Positions 53,173 through 64,000 of a stretch of 64,000 nucleotides of DNA are shown piece after piece. The DNA comes from Holothuria scabra (taxonomy: Eukaryota; Echinodermata; Holothuroidea; Aspidochirotida; Holothuriidae): assembly GCA_037179385.1 (NCBI GenBank), contig CM074195.1, positions 6,990,938-7,054,937 of the forward strand, read 5' to 3'. Below the pieces are notes generated by a model, which was not told the origin of the DNA, searched no databases, and saw only the letters and a list, made by a program, of their open reading frames with translations. Numbering within the stretch: the stretch's first letter is position 1; every line of letters begins with the position of its first letter. The translations under genes and the position numbers were made by a program.

Positions 53173-55268
53173 AAAAAAGCCATAGTTGGTCACGCTGAAA
53201 CCAACGAACCATTTGAGAAAGGTTAAAGAATGGTAACACTCGATCCAACGAAGGCACAAACTCAGAGTGTATGAGACCGTACCACCTTACAGCATACAAC
53301 CAGAAAGAGTACGGTACTGAATAACAATGGGAGGATTACAAACTTAAAATTCCACATATTGCTTGCAGAACTTTGTATCGTTTGGTTGGCAAAATATACA
53401 TGGCCCGGTGCAGAACTCTTTCTCTTTCTGCCCGACTTCAGACCCCCAACCAGGGCATAATTTCTGTCCAAATGAGGCACTGATGTCTGCCCGTTTTGGC
53501 AAGATTTTGGCCAATGGGGGCGGTCCCATCCCACACGGCCGTGACAATGCACCTCATATATTCGCTAAGTAACACAATTTAAAGCTAGCCGCATACGTAT
53601 TTCTGTTACCAAACTTAACTCTACCTTTTCTTAAATTGTGGGTACCTCTCATTTCCATAATTGACCAATGCGCACACTACCTGACTAGATGCCCCTTGCG
53701 AAGGGGCTGCAATATGATGTTTAAAACTGTTCTCTCCTTTTCTTGCCAGGTAGCTGGCATCTTTGTGAAAACTGCTCCAGGATTTCATCCTTACGACAAA
53801 AAAAGAATGATCACCATGCGTCTTTTAACCTTTTTTTTTGGTTATTTGGGAGGCTAATATTTAGAGCAAGTCTCTTAACTTTTACTAGGGGAACGGGGAA
53901 GCCACTGACAGTACTATTTAATTGACCAAACAAGGTGTGACCACCTCTGATTCATGTTTTTACCGTTCACAGAACTTAGCCAGTATTTCAAGTAGAGTCT
54001 TTCTGCCAGTATTACACCAGGCTACAATTTAGAATATAGTTGTCAAACAGATAACGTAGCGTGCTTTGTCCCTAGGAAGCATTTTTGCAGTTGTCATATA
54101 TGACGATTTCACGTGGAAAAGGTAACTTACGCAACCGCGTTTCTGAGTACATGCAAATACACGCGGACGCTAAGTCATAGTAAAGCAACGTGGTCCGTGA
54201 GGCAGTGTTTTTCAGAACAGCTTGAGGAATCCACTGAAACTGATCTTTAGATCTTTCTTGCTAGTTTCTTTTATTAGGTTCTATGTTAATGATCTATTGA
54301 CAATTAGGAATTGGCTATAGTGAATGTTCATTCTGCAGTAAACCTTTGGGGTAATAATAAATTTTCAGCTATCGCTGTTGTTTACCTACAAAGTTTATTG
54401 TTTTTCGTCAATTTAGCTATTACGCTTTTCGTCTAATATTAAGTTGACTGAAGATACGGGTCGCCAAAATAATTTAGGGAAATTAGACGCACGAGCTTGT
54501 GCAAACTTTATAGACGAATCCGGACAGCAAGTGCTGGTCTAGTCGGCCATAACTGGTGTCTATCACCTTTTAATCTTTCAATATCCTTGTTTACCTGTAT
54601 CATGGATGGTTGTACACTAAATTGTATCTTGATTCCTTCAATCTCACTGAGTAGGAGGGTTTGGAATTCATGCAGACAGTAAATGAAGACGATTTACGGC
54701 TGATGGACCCTACTAATGGCTGCCTACAGTCATTAAACACAAGCTCTGATCGGATTCGTCTATAAAGACATTAGCAAAAGATAGAAAGTTATCAGATTCA
54801 GAGAATAGATTTCGTGCATTTATTTCTGATCTATCAAGCCTATCTAGTAAGCAAGCTTACATATAAAAACATCGATATTGATTGTCTCGTAACTGGGGTA
54901 GTCTAACTCGAAGTATTCTGCTACAATCTATACAAATGTTTCGGAATTAAACGCACGCCTCACTCTTCACGCAATGCTGTACACGCATGTCTGATTCCCA
55001 TTTTTTCAAAAAAAAAAAAAAAAAGTTTGCACTATACGTAACTCAACTTAATTCGCACATGCGAGAACCCAAGATCTTTAAATAGGCAACAAACAAAACA
55101 TGAAAAAGTTCTCCTAGGTAAATATTTTAATACGCTATGGAGCAGTTTTGCAAATCGTCTTAAACTTTCAAGAAATGATTAAAGAGCTTACTTCTTGACA
55201 ATTACTAAGTTGTCTACTTCAGTTATATACTATATTGGCTGAATGTTTTATTTTCTATTTTTTTTTGT
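53173..55268. other. Intergenic DNA downstream of copy 4
   Basis: No supported gene. This stretch does not resemble the flanks of copies 1-3, so copy 4 lies outside the recent duplications. Frames at 53262-53572 and 53636-53925 lack domains and conserved context. Confidence 0.45.
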
Positions 55269-55712
55269 ACCGCGTGTTTGGTCTAACGGTAAGAGTATCC
55301 GCCTCTCATGCGGAAGGCCCCGGCGCTATTCCCAGGCGGAGTTATACCAAAGACTCTAAAAATGGAACCTTCTGCCATTGTGCGTCATTACAGATTGAGC
55401 TCCCTTGAAACCTGGACACACTTGTCATTTCTTTAAAATCCTTGCTTCCTACACAACTGACAGAAGCCACATTGTTGGACATTACATGGTTCAGTGAGCG
55501 CCTATTGTTGTGTGCGGGTTTCTATCGTTAAAGTATTGGCCAAGTGATGACATCGGCCAAGTCATGACGTCCTCACTTCAAGGGCCAGAATTCTCTAATG
55601 TGATGCTCTGCATGAGGAACGGAGTGGGGACTACAAGTCAAGAAGCCACAACTGGAAAAAGGCCTTGACCGGTTCGACTTGAAACAATATGTGGAAAACT
55701 AGGCCGTAAAAC
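55269..55712 (+). mobile_element. tRNA-Glu-like SINE, long form
   Basis: The head ACCGCGTGTTTGGTCTAACG, the anticodon arm CCGC-CTCTCAT-GCGG (Glu-type CTC in the loop) and the degenerate B box GGCGCTATTCCC are the best preserved in the window. The body has about 200 extra bases (55387-55603) between GTGCGTC and TGTGATGCTC that the shorter copies lack, so those may be a deleted subfamily. It ends in CTAACTAACTAACTGACTGA, continuing into a microsatellite. Confidence 0.75.
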
Positions 55713-55875
55713 TCTAACTAACTAACTGACTGACTGACTGACTGACTGACTGACTGACTGACTGACTGACTGACTGACTGACTGACTGACTGACTGACTG
55801 ACTGACTGACTGACTGACTGACTGACTGACTCACTGACTGACTGACTGACTGACTGACTGACTGACTAACTAACT
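55713..55875. repeat. (GACT)n tetranucleotide microsatellite
   Basis: About 36 units of GACT/CTGA with one T-to-C-type interruption (GACTCACTGACT near 55830), grading to CTAACTAACT at both edges. It begins exactly at the SINE's 3' tail. Confidence 0.95.
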
Positions 55876-56315
55876 TTCTATTTCTTTCTTTTTTTTTCTT
55901 TTTCTGTTTCCTCTCTTTGTTTTTCTTAAACAGACCAACTTATTGGGCTATTATTATAGTTATTATTTCCGGTAAGATTGCTAGCTTTATTGGACACGTG
56001 TGTGCCTGTTTTAGTATCCTCTTAATGCTTTTAGGGTACCTCTTTTGTATTTGCATTCGCACGAAAGGTATAACATGGACGAAATAGCATGACTTTGAAC
56101 TTGAACTGAATAAACGTTTTGTGTTTAATTCCGAAACACTATGTGTTTTGTTTCTTAACGAGTTCAAAGCGTAAACGTGTTTCCAAAAATCAAAAAGTAT
56201 TTAGGAAAGTGCTTAATTCTTAACAAAGTTTTACAGTGTAACCCTGGTTGTCTAATGATATTTAGAAAGGAAATTTTGTTGCCGTTGATATCATACAAAA
56301 GGTGTCGAAGGGAAC

Positions 56316-56462
56316 ATTTAGGGCCCGGCTTCAACCCAGATGGGCTAGCCCAATTGGGGCCCAACTGGGAACACCTGACAAACACAGATTGGCCCCAGCT
56401 GGGACCCAGCATGTAGCCCAGCAGGGGCCCAGTTGGGGCCCACCTGGGAATGTTGGCAGGGT
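56316..56462. repeat. GC-rich island of degenerate GGGCCCA/CTGGG repeats
   Basis: GGGCCCGGCTTCAACCCAG, GGGGCCCAACTGGGA, GGCCCCAGCTGGGACCCAG and GGGGCCCACCTGGGA recur with irregular spacing and partial inverted symmetry in otherwise AT-rich DNA. Frames across it on both strands are shadows of the repeat. Probably a minisatellite-like transposon remnant. Confidence 0.55.
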
Positions 56463-59400
56463 ATGGTTGACAATTCTAATTATTAGCTTAGTTCAAAAAT
56501 ATTTTCCATGCAATAGTTACTCAAAAAGTTGAAATTTTGAAATCGTACCGATCCCGACTTGTACACTGTTTTAAGCATAATTCCTGAAAAAAAGTCTGGT
56601 AACGTCATGTTTTCTTAAACAAAAATTGCATCTTTAATTACTACTTAAGAAACTCTAATTTGCATTTGGGATATCCTTTGACGATTCGTAGATTTATGAA
56701 AACAAGTTCAAATTTCAAAATTGATTTATAAAATCCATTTCTTCTACCATATTTATCAAATCTGCCGTTTTTCTTCAGGATTCATTTTGACAACACTTAG
56801 AGAGGGCACCACTTTTGCATTAGCCTGTGAATTTTAGGCACGTAGTACGGTAAGTCCGTTCATCCTAGCAACTTGGAGCCTGTGATTCCTCTCACATGCG
56901 AAAAGGAGTCGGTTCTTTCCCATGGATCAGGATCTCGTATTAGGCTTTAATAATGTCAAAAAGGCAGGAAGTTGTGCGAAAAAGACCTGCTCAGATAGAC
57001 GTAAATGCAACTTGCTTAAAGAAACTTTTATACACGTTTGGAATAATATAGTGAATTTCACAAACCAGCTCAATGTACAATTTTAACTTAAGGGCAAGAG
57101 AACTGTAGTCGCCCCACACTTACCTTAAATAACAACTAAATGTAACGCTTTTCTTTTAAAATGTGTCTTTCAAAGCACAGAATGACTTAATATTGCATTT
57201 TCAAGGAAAACCAAGCATTTACTCCTACTAAATGTTACAATTGAAGAAAATGATGTTATCATATGATTCTTGAAAGCCAATCATGACACAGCACAGTCTA
57301 CTCGAGGGACTGCATTTCCCCTTTAGGTGGGAAGGTGTCTCTTTGTCATATGAAGGAGATTTCAGAAACACCCTACCTGAAGTCATACATGTCATTGTGT
57401 TGATATGATTTTGCCAAGATCGTGGGCGCGGGTAACATCACAGGTTACAGTTAAACGTGCTAAACAAACAGTTCCTAGTAACAAAAACGGGAAGTAAAAA
57501 GCTGTAGTTACGATGCGTCCAAAACCGACACTAACTTGTGCTTAAACAATAAAACTGTTTTTGCGGCCATGGGACACGCAGTGAATCCGTCAGTGAATTA
57601 TACGCGTTGCAATGTGTTACTTTTGGTCAACATGTGGAAGAAAACGCTTGAAAAGGAGGGAGACTATTTGTTTTTCGGCTTTGTTTGCATCCCTCAGACC
57701 AGCATGGCATTGCTGTAGAGCTTATGCATATCATGTGCCAATTAGAGACCTTATAGTGGAATATACTGGCCAACCAATTTCATGGGGGCAATTTTCGAGT
57801 AGGTGTTAACCATGCCTAGATGAGTTGTGTACCGTGTGGATTGTCTACATACCGCGTTTGCTTTACCCCAAAACTCAGCCTTCTCTGTTCGTATACTAAG
57901 TGACTAGCATGTATAAGTTTATGTTTGTGAGTATATGCATATATATTTACCTATAAATATGTATTTATAAATAGATATAAATATATGATAAAGTCCGTGC
58001 GTTGGTGATGTAAATGTAATCTACCATAAAGTTTAAAAGCAATGCCTCCTAAACCACCATACGGTAAGTAGAGGCAAATATAGACGATGACGTATAATGC
58101 AACAGAGTCGTTGTTAAAGAACAAAAGTCCACAACAAAACAGATATCAAGCACAATTTGTAGAAATAACTGAAGAATCTGGACTTTTAAAACCTCTCAGG
58201 TTCTTCCTCGGGCATACAGTTAGGGAGTGAACCAAAATTGTTAGCCCGTAAGGAGTACAACTTATCTAATCGGTTACACCTGTATGACATCAATAGAAAT
58301 TGCTCCTTTTTACTCATATCTGTGGCTGTCGCAGCAAAGATTTAAACATAATTCTTGCTTTCTGCGTGTCCCGGATGTGAAAAAGACCACTAACGAAATA
58401 GCAAACTGATGATAAGTCAAACGACTGTTAGCTTAATTGAAGAGTTCGGTAAAAGGGAGTCCCAAACGATTTGGCTATTTCGAATGCTTGTCAAATGGTT
58501 GTTAAACCTCATTATTCTGGTTGACGTGAATTCCATAAAAAAATGTTATGAAATAGGAGTTGAGTTTTTAGCATAAAATGTGGCCGGATATGAAAAACAT
58601 CTTCTTATCCATTTTTTAAAATTTATTTTCAGTTTAAGCATTGGCGGCCGTTTTGTTGTTTCTGTCGTCTTGTGTTTGACATGGATCTGGAGAAAATATC
58701 GGAAGAAGCCCTTTTTGAATTTTTAAACTAAAATTAGGGAATAAGGTAGCCGTACCTGTATCAAACGTATTTTAGATGATTATTTCCTCGTGTGTTATTG
58801 TAAGTTGACATACTTTTCTAGAGCCCTCCCCACTCTCTGGCAAAGGGCCGTTCGGCGAAACCAGACAATAAACTGCTTCCAGAAAAAACCATTACTTCCA
58901 CTGAAGGACAATACTCGACCAACCCCACGGCCATCAGACCATGTAAATCATTGTTCTGTCATGTATGGCTTCATTCTAGACTGGATGAAGAAACAGTTAC
59001 TACACATGATCTTAGCTAAGCGGCCGAGAAGCCATAAGTGGACATAATTATCGCAATGACGGCCATTTTACTTTTCCAACATGTTGGTTTACCTGCATTC
59101 GAAATTTTAGTATGTCATAAGTATGACCAGATCTGAAGGTAACTGTGTGTAAATTATTTGCAAAGATTATTTTTCATATTATTGTCATATATAACAATTG
59201 CTATTTTTGTGGCAATTTCGTGAATACTACCATCTTAGTAAGGTTAATGTCCCTCAAAAAGTATCAGAAATGATGCTAAAAATACACTACAATCCCATAT
59301 CAATTTATTTCGGACTTTTGATTGGAAGATACTTTCATGATTACTTTTGTCCATTTTTTAAATTTTCTCCAATTTTTCCTACTTTGTTTGACCGTTAACC

Positions 59401-60534
59401 GAGTTCCGTTTGTCACAGGAATAAATCCAAAGAAAAAAAAAACTGAATACTGGGGGTTAAAATACTCAAAGGGATGTCTGACCAACACTTTTAATTTAGT
59501 AAACAGTTTTTTTGTTCAAATCCAGGGTAAAAATGGCTGTTTCATTATGAGAGTGATACATTTTAAGTTTCGTTTAAAAATTAAACTTTTCCAGAGTCAT
59601 TGCTATTTTGATCCCCCCCCCCCGCACTCAAAATATAGTCACTCAGCTGTAGTGCATTACCAACATATTAAGCGATAGAAACTGTAGTTCATCCTTAAGG
59701 AATCAATGGTAACATAAAAAAGCAAAATTAACACTTCAAATTACATTCCTGCCCATAATTCATCAATTCCTGAAGGGTAAGGGCTGCTGTGTGGACCCTA
59801 TATGCACACGGGCTATAGCTATTTGAAAAATGGAAAATTCGATGATCTAACCTGTTAGACTAGAATTTGGTTTTCCTCCAAGGGGACGTGATGAATCACT
59901 GATTAGGGATTGGTATGACAAGAGCCCTAGCTACATACCTTCCGAATATTTCTTTAAATCCATGACTGTGAAACTGGACCTAAAGAAATTGTAAAGAGTT
60001 CTCCAAAAATAGTTTGCCACTGACAATGCATAGAATGCCGGGAGGAGTTCATTGTCACCCGTGTTTTTTTTTTCCTCAAATGAGGAAGAACAAGATTCGC
60101 AGGCTTAGTTCCTACTTTCTTTGTTATATTTCGGTTTGGAGGAAATGCATGACAACTCAGAATCGCAAAATATGCAGTTGTATAGCCAGGGAGGTGTTAC
60201 TAATCACACCCCCTGTTATAACTCTATCCTAAGTTTGAATAAAATACATATTAAGTTTTCTTTGTTAATTGTAATTGAGCAGTAGCCTGAAAGAAAGGAC
60301 AAAAATAAGAGTCATATTTTTTCACGTCATTTAAACTATTTGATGCCCTTACTTCCTGTTATGTCACTATCTTCCCATACGACTAACATATTCACGAAAC
60401 TGAAACCTGTGACGACGAAGTAGTGTTAACGCACTCTCAGTTGAAATACACATGTTTCAAGTAGCCACGGGACTTCAGATTAGAACGTTTATTTTGAGAC
60501 CACGAATCGTGGTTGAAGATTTCCTATCATTTTT
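56463..60534. other. Long intergenic stretch
   Basis: No gene could be supported. Noted items are an AT-rich zone with TATAAATA motifs at 57930-57990, a C-run near 59612-59621, and near 60187 CCAGGGAGGTGTTACTAATC, which resembles the terminus of the hAT-like element at 18715. Frames at 57536-57809, 58790-59047 and 59198-59678 lack domains. Confidence 0.4.
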
Positions 60535-60786
60535 ATGGATGCTACTATTCTGACTGTCATATAAACAGTCTTGTTACACTTTTCCGTGTTGCACGGAGAG
60601 ACCGTACAATTATCATTTAATACCACAAAATACAAAGATATGAATGACTATTACGCCGTCGTCGGTGAAAGCGCTTTGCTGACCTGAGCTATCATTCCAA
60701 AGCAAAGGTTAGGTCTCATATACAAAGGCTCAATGTTCTCTTCATACGAACCTCTTGTCGAAAATGGTATGCTGGGACGCTTCGAA
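60535..60786 (+). pseudogene. Copy 5: fragment of the receptor first exon
   Basis: From ATG at 60535 the conceptual reading is a signal-like segment with a stop, then LSFNTTKYKDMNDYYAVVGE and SALLT followed by TGA at about 60684, then LIYKGSMFSSYEPLVENG. This matches the signal peptide and first half of Ig domain 1, closest to copy 4 (LSFNTSRYNYTNDYFAFVGE). Similarity ends near 60786 and no other domain is found nearby, so it is a truncated relic marking the array's right side. Confidence 0.7.
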
Positions 60787-61335
60787 GTTGTAAATAACCT
60801 GAGCCTCAGCACGATGGAAGCCATGGCTTTTCAGACTTTCCATTTGATTTTCCGCATTCTGGTAGAAGACTACTTTGCCATTTCTCCTCAGCAAGTTTTC
60901 CCGTTAAAACACGTTTAAATTTTCTATCCACGGACCTCCACAGATGAAATTTCGGGGGACAAAATTCTTTTTTGAGAAAAAATCTCCACGCCCCCGTGGG
61001 TTGGCGCGGAGTGCAAGGAAATTTTGGCGGCCCCAAATGCCTCTCAGATGGCTGGAAATGGCTTTTCTAAAGCCTATTTACCGCATATAAATAGGGAAAA
61101 CACTGAGTGAACTGTTAAGAAATTTTTCCTCGTCCTTTTCTTTACGTTTTCTTCGTTTATTCGGGTTTTTATTTTCCAGGGGAGGGCAAGTCCACCTCTT
61201 ACCCTACTTGCGGAAGCTCATGTCTCTATCCCTCTCTTTCACATTCTAGCATGGGGGCGGCCATCAAATTTTGTGTAATTGTCAGGTCCCAATTTAAGAT
61301 TTTAATGAAATAATGGGCTCCTTTGTAAAGATAAT
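60787..61335. other. Intergenic DNA, no gene seen
   Basis: This stretch includes a GC-rich patch at 60985-61035. No domain-bearing frame. Confidence 0.4.
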
Positions 61336-61339
61336 ATTA

Positions 61340-61850
61340 CTGTTAACCCTTTACAGCCAATAGCAAGCAATCTTACAGGGGGAAAATGGTCACTTGAAGA
61401 GCAAATGGAGCAATGCAAAATCAAAATGGAAACTTCTCATTAAAACTCCTAAACCATTACTACAATGATAACAATTTTATTTCATTTTAACCTGAATGAA
61501 CTTTTGAAAAATATTGTGGAAGCTATTTTGGTATCTTTACAAACTCCTTTTTTGTCTATGTTGACAATTACCCCCGACAACAAGAGGGCTACGTGCGCTA
61601 CAATTATTGTTGCGCCCTTTGTAGCATCTTTTATTGGCCGGGAGGGTGCATTTAAAGTCAGTCTGTGACTGTTTGAGCATTTTGTCATCTGGGCCTTAAA
61701 ACAACGCTATTAAATTATGCCTTTTGTCAATAATGGTGTAAGAGCAAAGTATGTTACTAGAAACCTAAAAAGGGCGCCTACAGACGATTTCGGTCCGTCG
61801 GGGGGGGGGGGAGGCGACCACCCCCTGACCAAATGGCAGCTTCGCCACTG
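61340..61850 (-). mobile_element. CAGTGGCG-type non-autonomous DNA element, reverse copy of the 16498 element
   Basis: The right edge GGCAGCTTCGCCACTG is the inverted terminus CAGTGGCGAAGCTGCC. The body matches 16498-17150 in reverse orientation (TTGTCTATGTTGACAATTAC, CAACAATAATTGTAGCGC complement). The left boundary near TTAACCCTTTACAGCC is approximate. No transposase. Confidence 0.55.
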
Positions 61851-62924
61851 CCCTTACCAAGGTTTACCCAAAGAGACCCAACAGGGCCCTAGAACCTGCC
61901 GAACTTATCTTCTGCAACAAAATATACCCGTTTTGATGTCTAATATTTCACTCACAGAGATGCATAAACCCCAAAGTCAGGAGTCTACCATTGACTGAGG
62001 ACCTCATCATCTGATTTATCAAAATATACCAATCATGTGACAATATTTTCACCCAGAAATACTAAAGCCCTCAGGCTTCCAACGGGCTCCAAAATTTTTC
62101 TTTGCCCGCTAAGATAATAGAAAAGTTCTTGAAATTTTCGGCCAAAATTTCTCTGAATTCTTAATGTAACTTTCTCTTTATTTCCTTTTATATAAATTTA
62201 AAACATTTCTAACAGTGTAGCTTTCTAGGTTATTCATGTCTGGTGTCTGTACTGAACGTAGGTGAACTGAGTCAACCAACCTCTTGTGAAAGGAAAATGT
62301 TTGTTCAATAGACTATCCGGGGATTGCCACTCTCTCTCTCTCTCAAAAAAAAAAAAAAAAATAAGTAAATGTTACACTATTAGTCAAGCACCTACGACTT
62401 GGTAGCAATTGGGTTCACCCTACTCTCACAACTAATACAAGCAGGATGCGGATTGTTGACTCTGTTCTAACATGGGCTTACTATTACTAAATGAAACAAG
62501 AAAATAATAACATAATAACAATCGGTTGAGGTTTGACCACAGCTCTCAAAATATAGTACTTGACCCTGGCTTCTGGCCCTCTATGAATTCTGGCAGCACA
62601 TATATGCAATACATATAAATACAGACAGGGAGTGACATCATATCATAACCATTAAATATTCAACTCCGTATTTCAATCTCGCTGAAGGACGCTGCCATAA
62701 ATACAGACCCCATAGTAGATTTAAAAAACAAACAACAGTCTCAATAAAATTCATTCGTATAGTAGTGTATGGCTCTCAAAACCATCTAGGCTCTGTACAG
62801 TGCCCTCGCTGTAGTCTATGGGCCAATAATCGAAATCATCCCCCCCCCCCTTAGCCACAATTTTTCACTGTGTTTTTCTGTTAGGTGGGATCCTTAGGCA
62901 TCATATTCTGCTTGTTTGCCATTA
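61851..62924. other. Intergenic DNA, no gene seen
   Basis: It contains a short (TC)n then poly-A at 62331-62361 and a C-run near 62841. No coding features. Confidence 0.4.
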
Positions 62925-64000
62925 CACAAGTGGTGGGTGTGGCCAGGAAATCCAAAATGGCTGCCAAAATGGCCGCCATTTTGGATTTTCAGGTTTAAGG
63001 AGCTGTTTCTCTGTCAGAAGGTCACATACCCCCAAACAAGGTGTCATATGAAAGCTGATAAAATTTACTCTCTAGTGATGTATAATTTGAGGGGGTTCGA
63101 TGTAATATGAATGCCTAAAAATAGCAAAAAGTGTGATTTTTTTGCAATTTTTTACGGAAAATTGAAATTTTAATAAAATGTTCACTTCAGTATCTCATGA
63201 TAGCTTTCATAGATGCATTTGATTTTTTCCAAAAATTAGCTCTTATGTAACATGTTTAACACCTGCAAAACGCAGGTGGATGGCATTTCTAATTCATGAG
63301 TTATGACCGTCCAAACATTCCAACCCTCGATTTCAGAATTTACCCAAAATGTGTTCTTCCTTTGACTTACTGTACAAATTGGCTATTAACCGTGTATTCT
63401 ATGACCCTTTGTAATTGTCTGGCTCCAGCTGTCCCTCAGAAACTCTTATCTACTGTGTTTCCCTTTCAGTCTATGATAACCTGAAAATCTGTCTTTAAAA
63501 AAGTGGTGAGCACGGCCATGAAGTCCAAAATGGCCGCCATTTTGGATTCTCATGTTTAACACGTTGTCTTCCTGTCGGAGTATCACATACTGCTAAACAA
63601 GGTGTCATTTGAAAGCTGGTTAGATAGTCTTTCCAGTGATTTACAGTTATAGGGGATTTGCAATCACACAGATGTCTAAAAATAGCAAAAAATATGGTTT
63701 TTGCTATTTTTTACAACATTTTAATATAAAGGTATCTCTATATCTTATCATAGTTTTCATTGCTTCAAAACATTTTCTCCACAGGTTTGCTCCTATATAA
63801 TAAATGCAATACTGGCAAAACTCCGACAGATAGCACACATAATTCGTGAGTTTTGATCATTAAAAGATTTAGACCCACAGTTTCAGCAGTTACTAAAAAT
63901 GTTTCTTCTATGGACTAACTATACAAATGGAAAATAAATTATGCAGATAATGAGCCTGTGTATTTCGCTGTCCTCTTTGCCTTAGACGTTCTCACCCACT
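62925..64000. repeat. Two diverged tandem units of about 560 bp with a palindromic AAAATGGC core, running off the window
   Basis: Unit 1 (about 62925-63490) and unit 2 (about 63490 to the window end) share in order CCAAAATGGCCGCCATTTTG, CATACCCCCAAACAAGGTGT/CATACTGCTAAACAAGGTGT, GAAAGCTG, ATGCCTAAAAATAGCAAAAA/ATGTCTAAAAATAGCAAAAA and a segment with CATGAGTTATGACC/CGTGAGTTTTGATC. AAAATGGC-C-GCCATTTT is a perfect 8-bp inverted repeat with one central base. More units may follow beyond 64000. Confidence 0.75.

Noticed and set aside
55713..55875. Regular short repeats considered as a CRISPR-like array
   Set aside because: The unit is a 4-bp tandem repeat without spacers in a eukaryotic genome; it is a microsatellite.
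59198..59678. Frames of 66 and 118 codons
   Set aside because: AT-rich, no signal, domain or repeat support, and interrupted by a homopolymer C-run; likely chance.

Overview
The window looks like nuclear DNA of an invertebrate deuterostome. An echinoderm is my best guess, but that is inference. It is AT-rich and gene-poor, full of microsatellites, tRNA-derived SINEs and short DNA transposons. It carries one Ty3/gypsy retrotransposon whose integrase lies ahead of the RNase H, an order known from the deuterostome Gmr1-like group. No bacterial features were seen.

The host content is one gene family: plus-strand, type I membrane receptors with three Ig-like domains, each encoded in a single large exon. 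There are five copies. Copy 1 (5818-7188) is intact, with 456 codons. Copy 2 (20540-21905) carries a 1-base deletion and an 8-bp duplication. Copy 3 (30860-32213) is a clear pseudogene. Copy 4 (51661-53172) is open over 503 codon positions except for one in-frame TAA, and has a longer tail with an ITIM-type motif. Copy 5 (60535-60786) is a fragment. Loose copies of the cytoplasmic-tail coding sequence lie about 2.5 kb downstream of copies 2 and 3.

The family sits in repeated modules. The 3' flank of copy 1 (7.2-11.7 kb) recurs after copy 2 (21.9-30.0 kb), after copy 3 (34.0-50.8 kb, heavily interrupted) and once without a receptor gene (15.7-20.1 kb). A tRNA-Glu-like SINE at the same place in three modules, with the same remnant target duplication, shows that it inserted before the modules were duplicated. 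Elements inserted later make the modules unequal in length: hAT-like elements with 7-8 bp duplications, one TA-flanked element, and the retrotransposon (37317-43093, minus strand) nested in an older hAT-like element.

Region by region: 1-5.0 kb holds a possible first exon of a minus-strand gene, a piggyBac-type MITE and (TA)n tracts; 5.0-20 kb holds receptor 1 and two module copies; 20-30 kb receptor 2 and its module; 30-51 kb receptor 3, its module and the nested transposons; 51-53 kb receptor 4; 53-60 kb mostly unannotated sequence with a SINE and a (GACT)n tract; 60-64 kb the receptor fragment, a transposon copy and the start of a roughly 560-bp tandem repeat.

Most interesting are the receptor family, which has a length-variable cysteine-bounded loop at the CDR3-equivalent position and looks like a birth-and-death array of putative recognition receptors, and a young retrotransposon that lacks a reverse transcriptase domain and has four heat-shock-element cores just upstream of the TATA box in its LTR.
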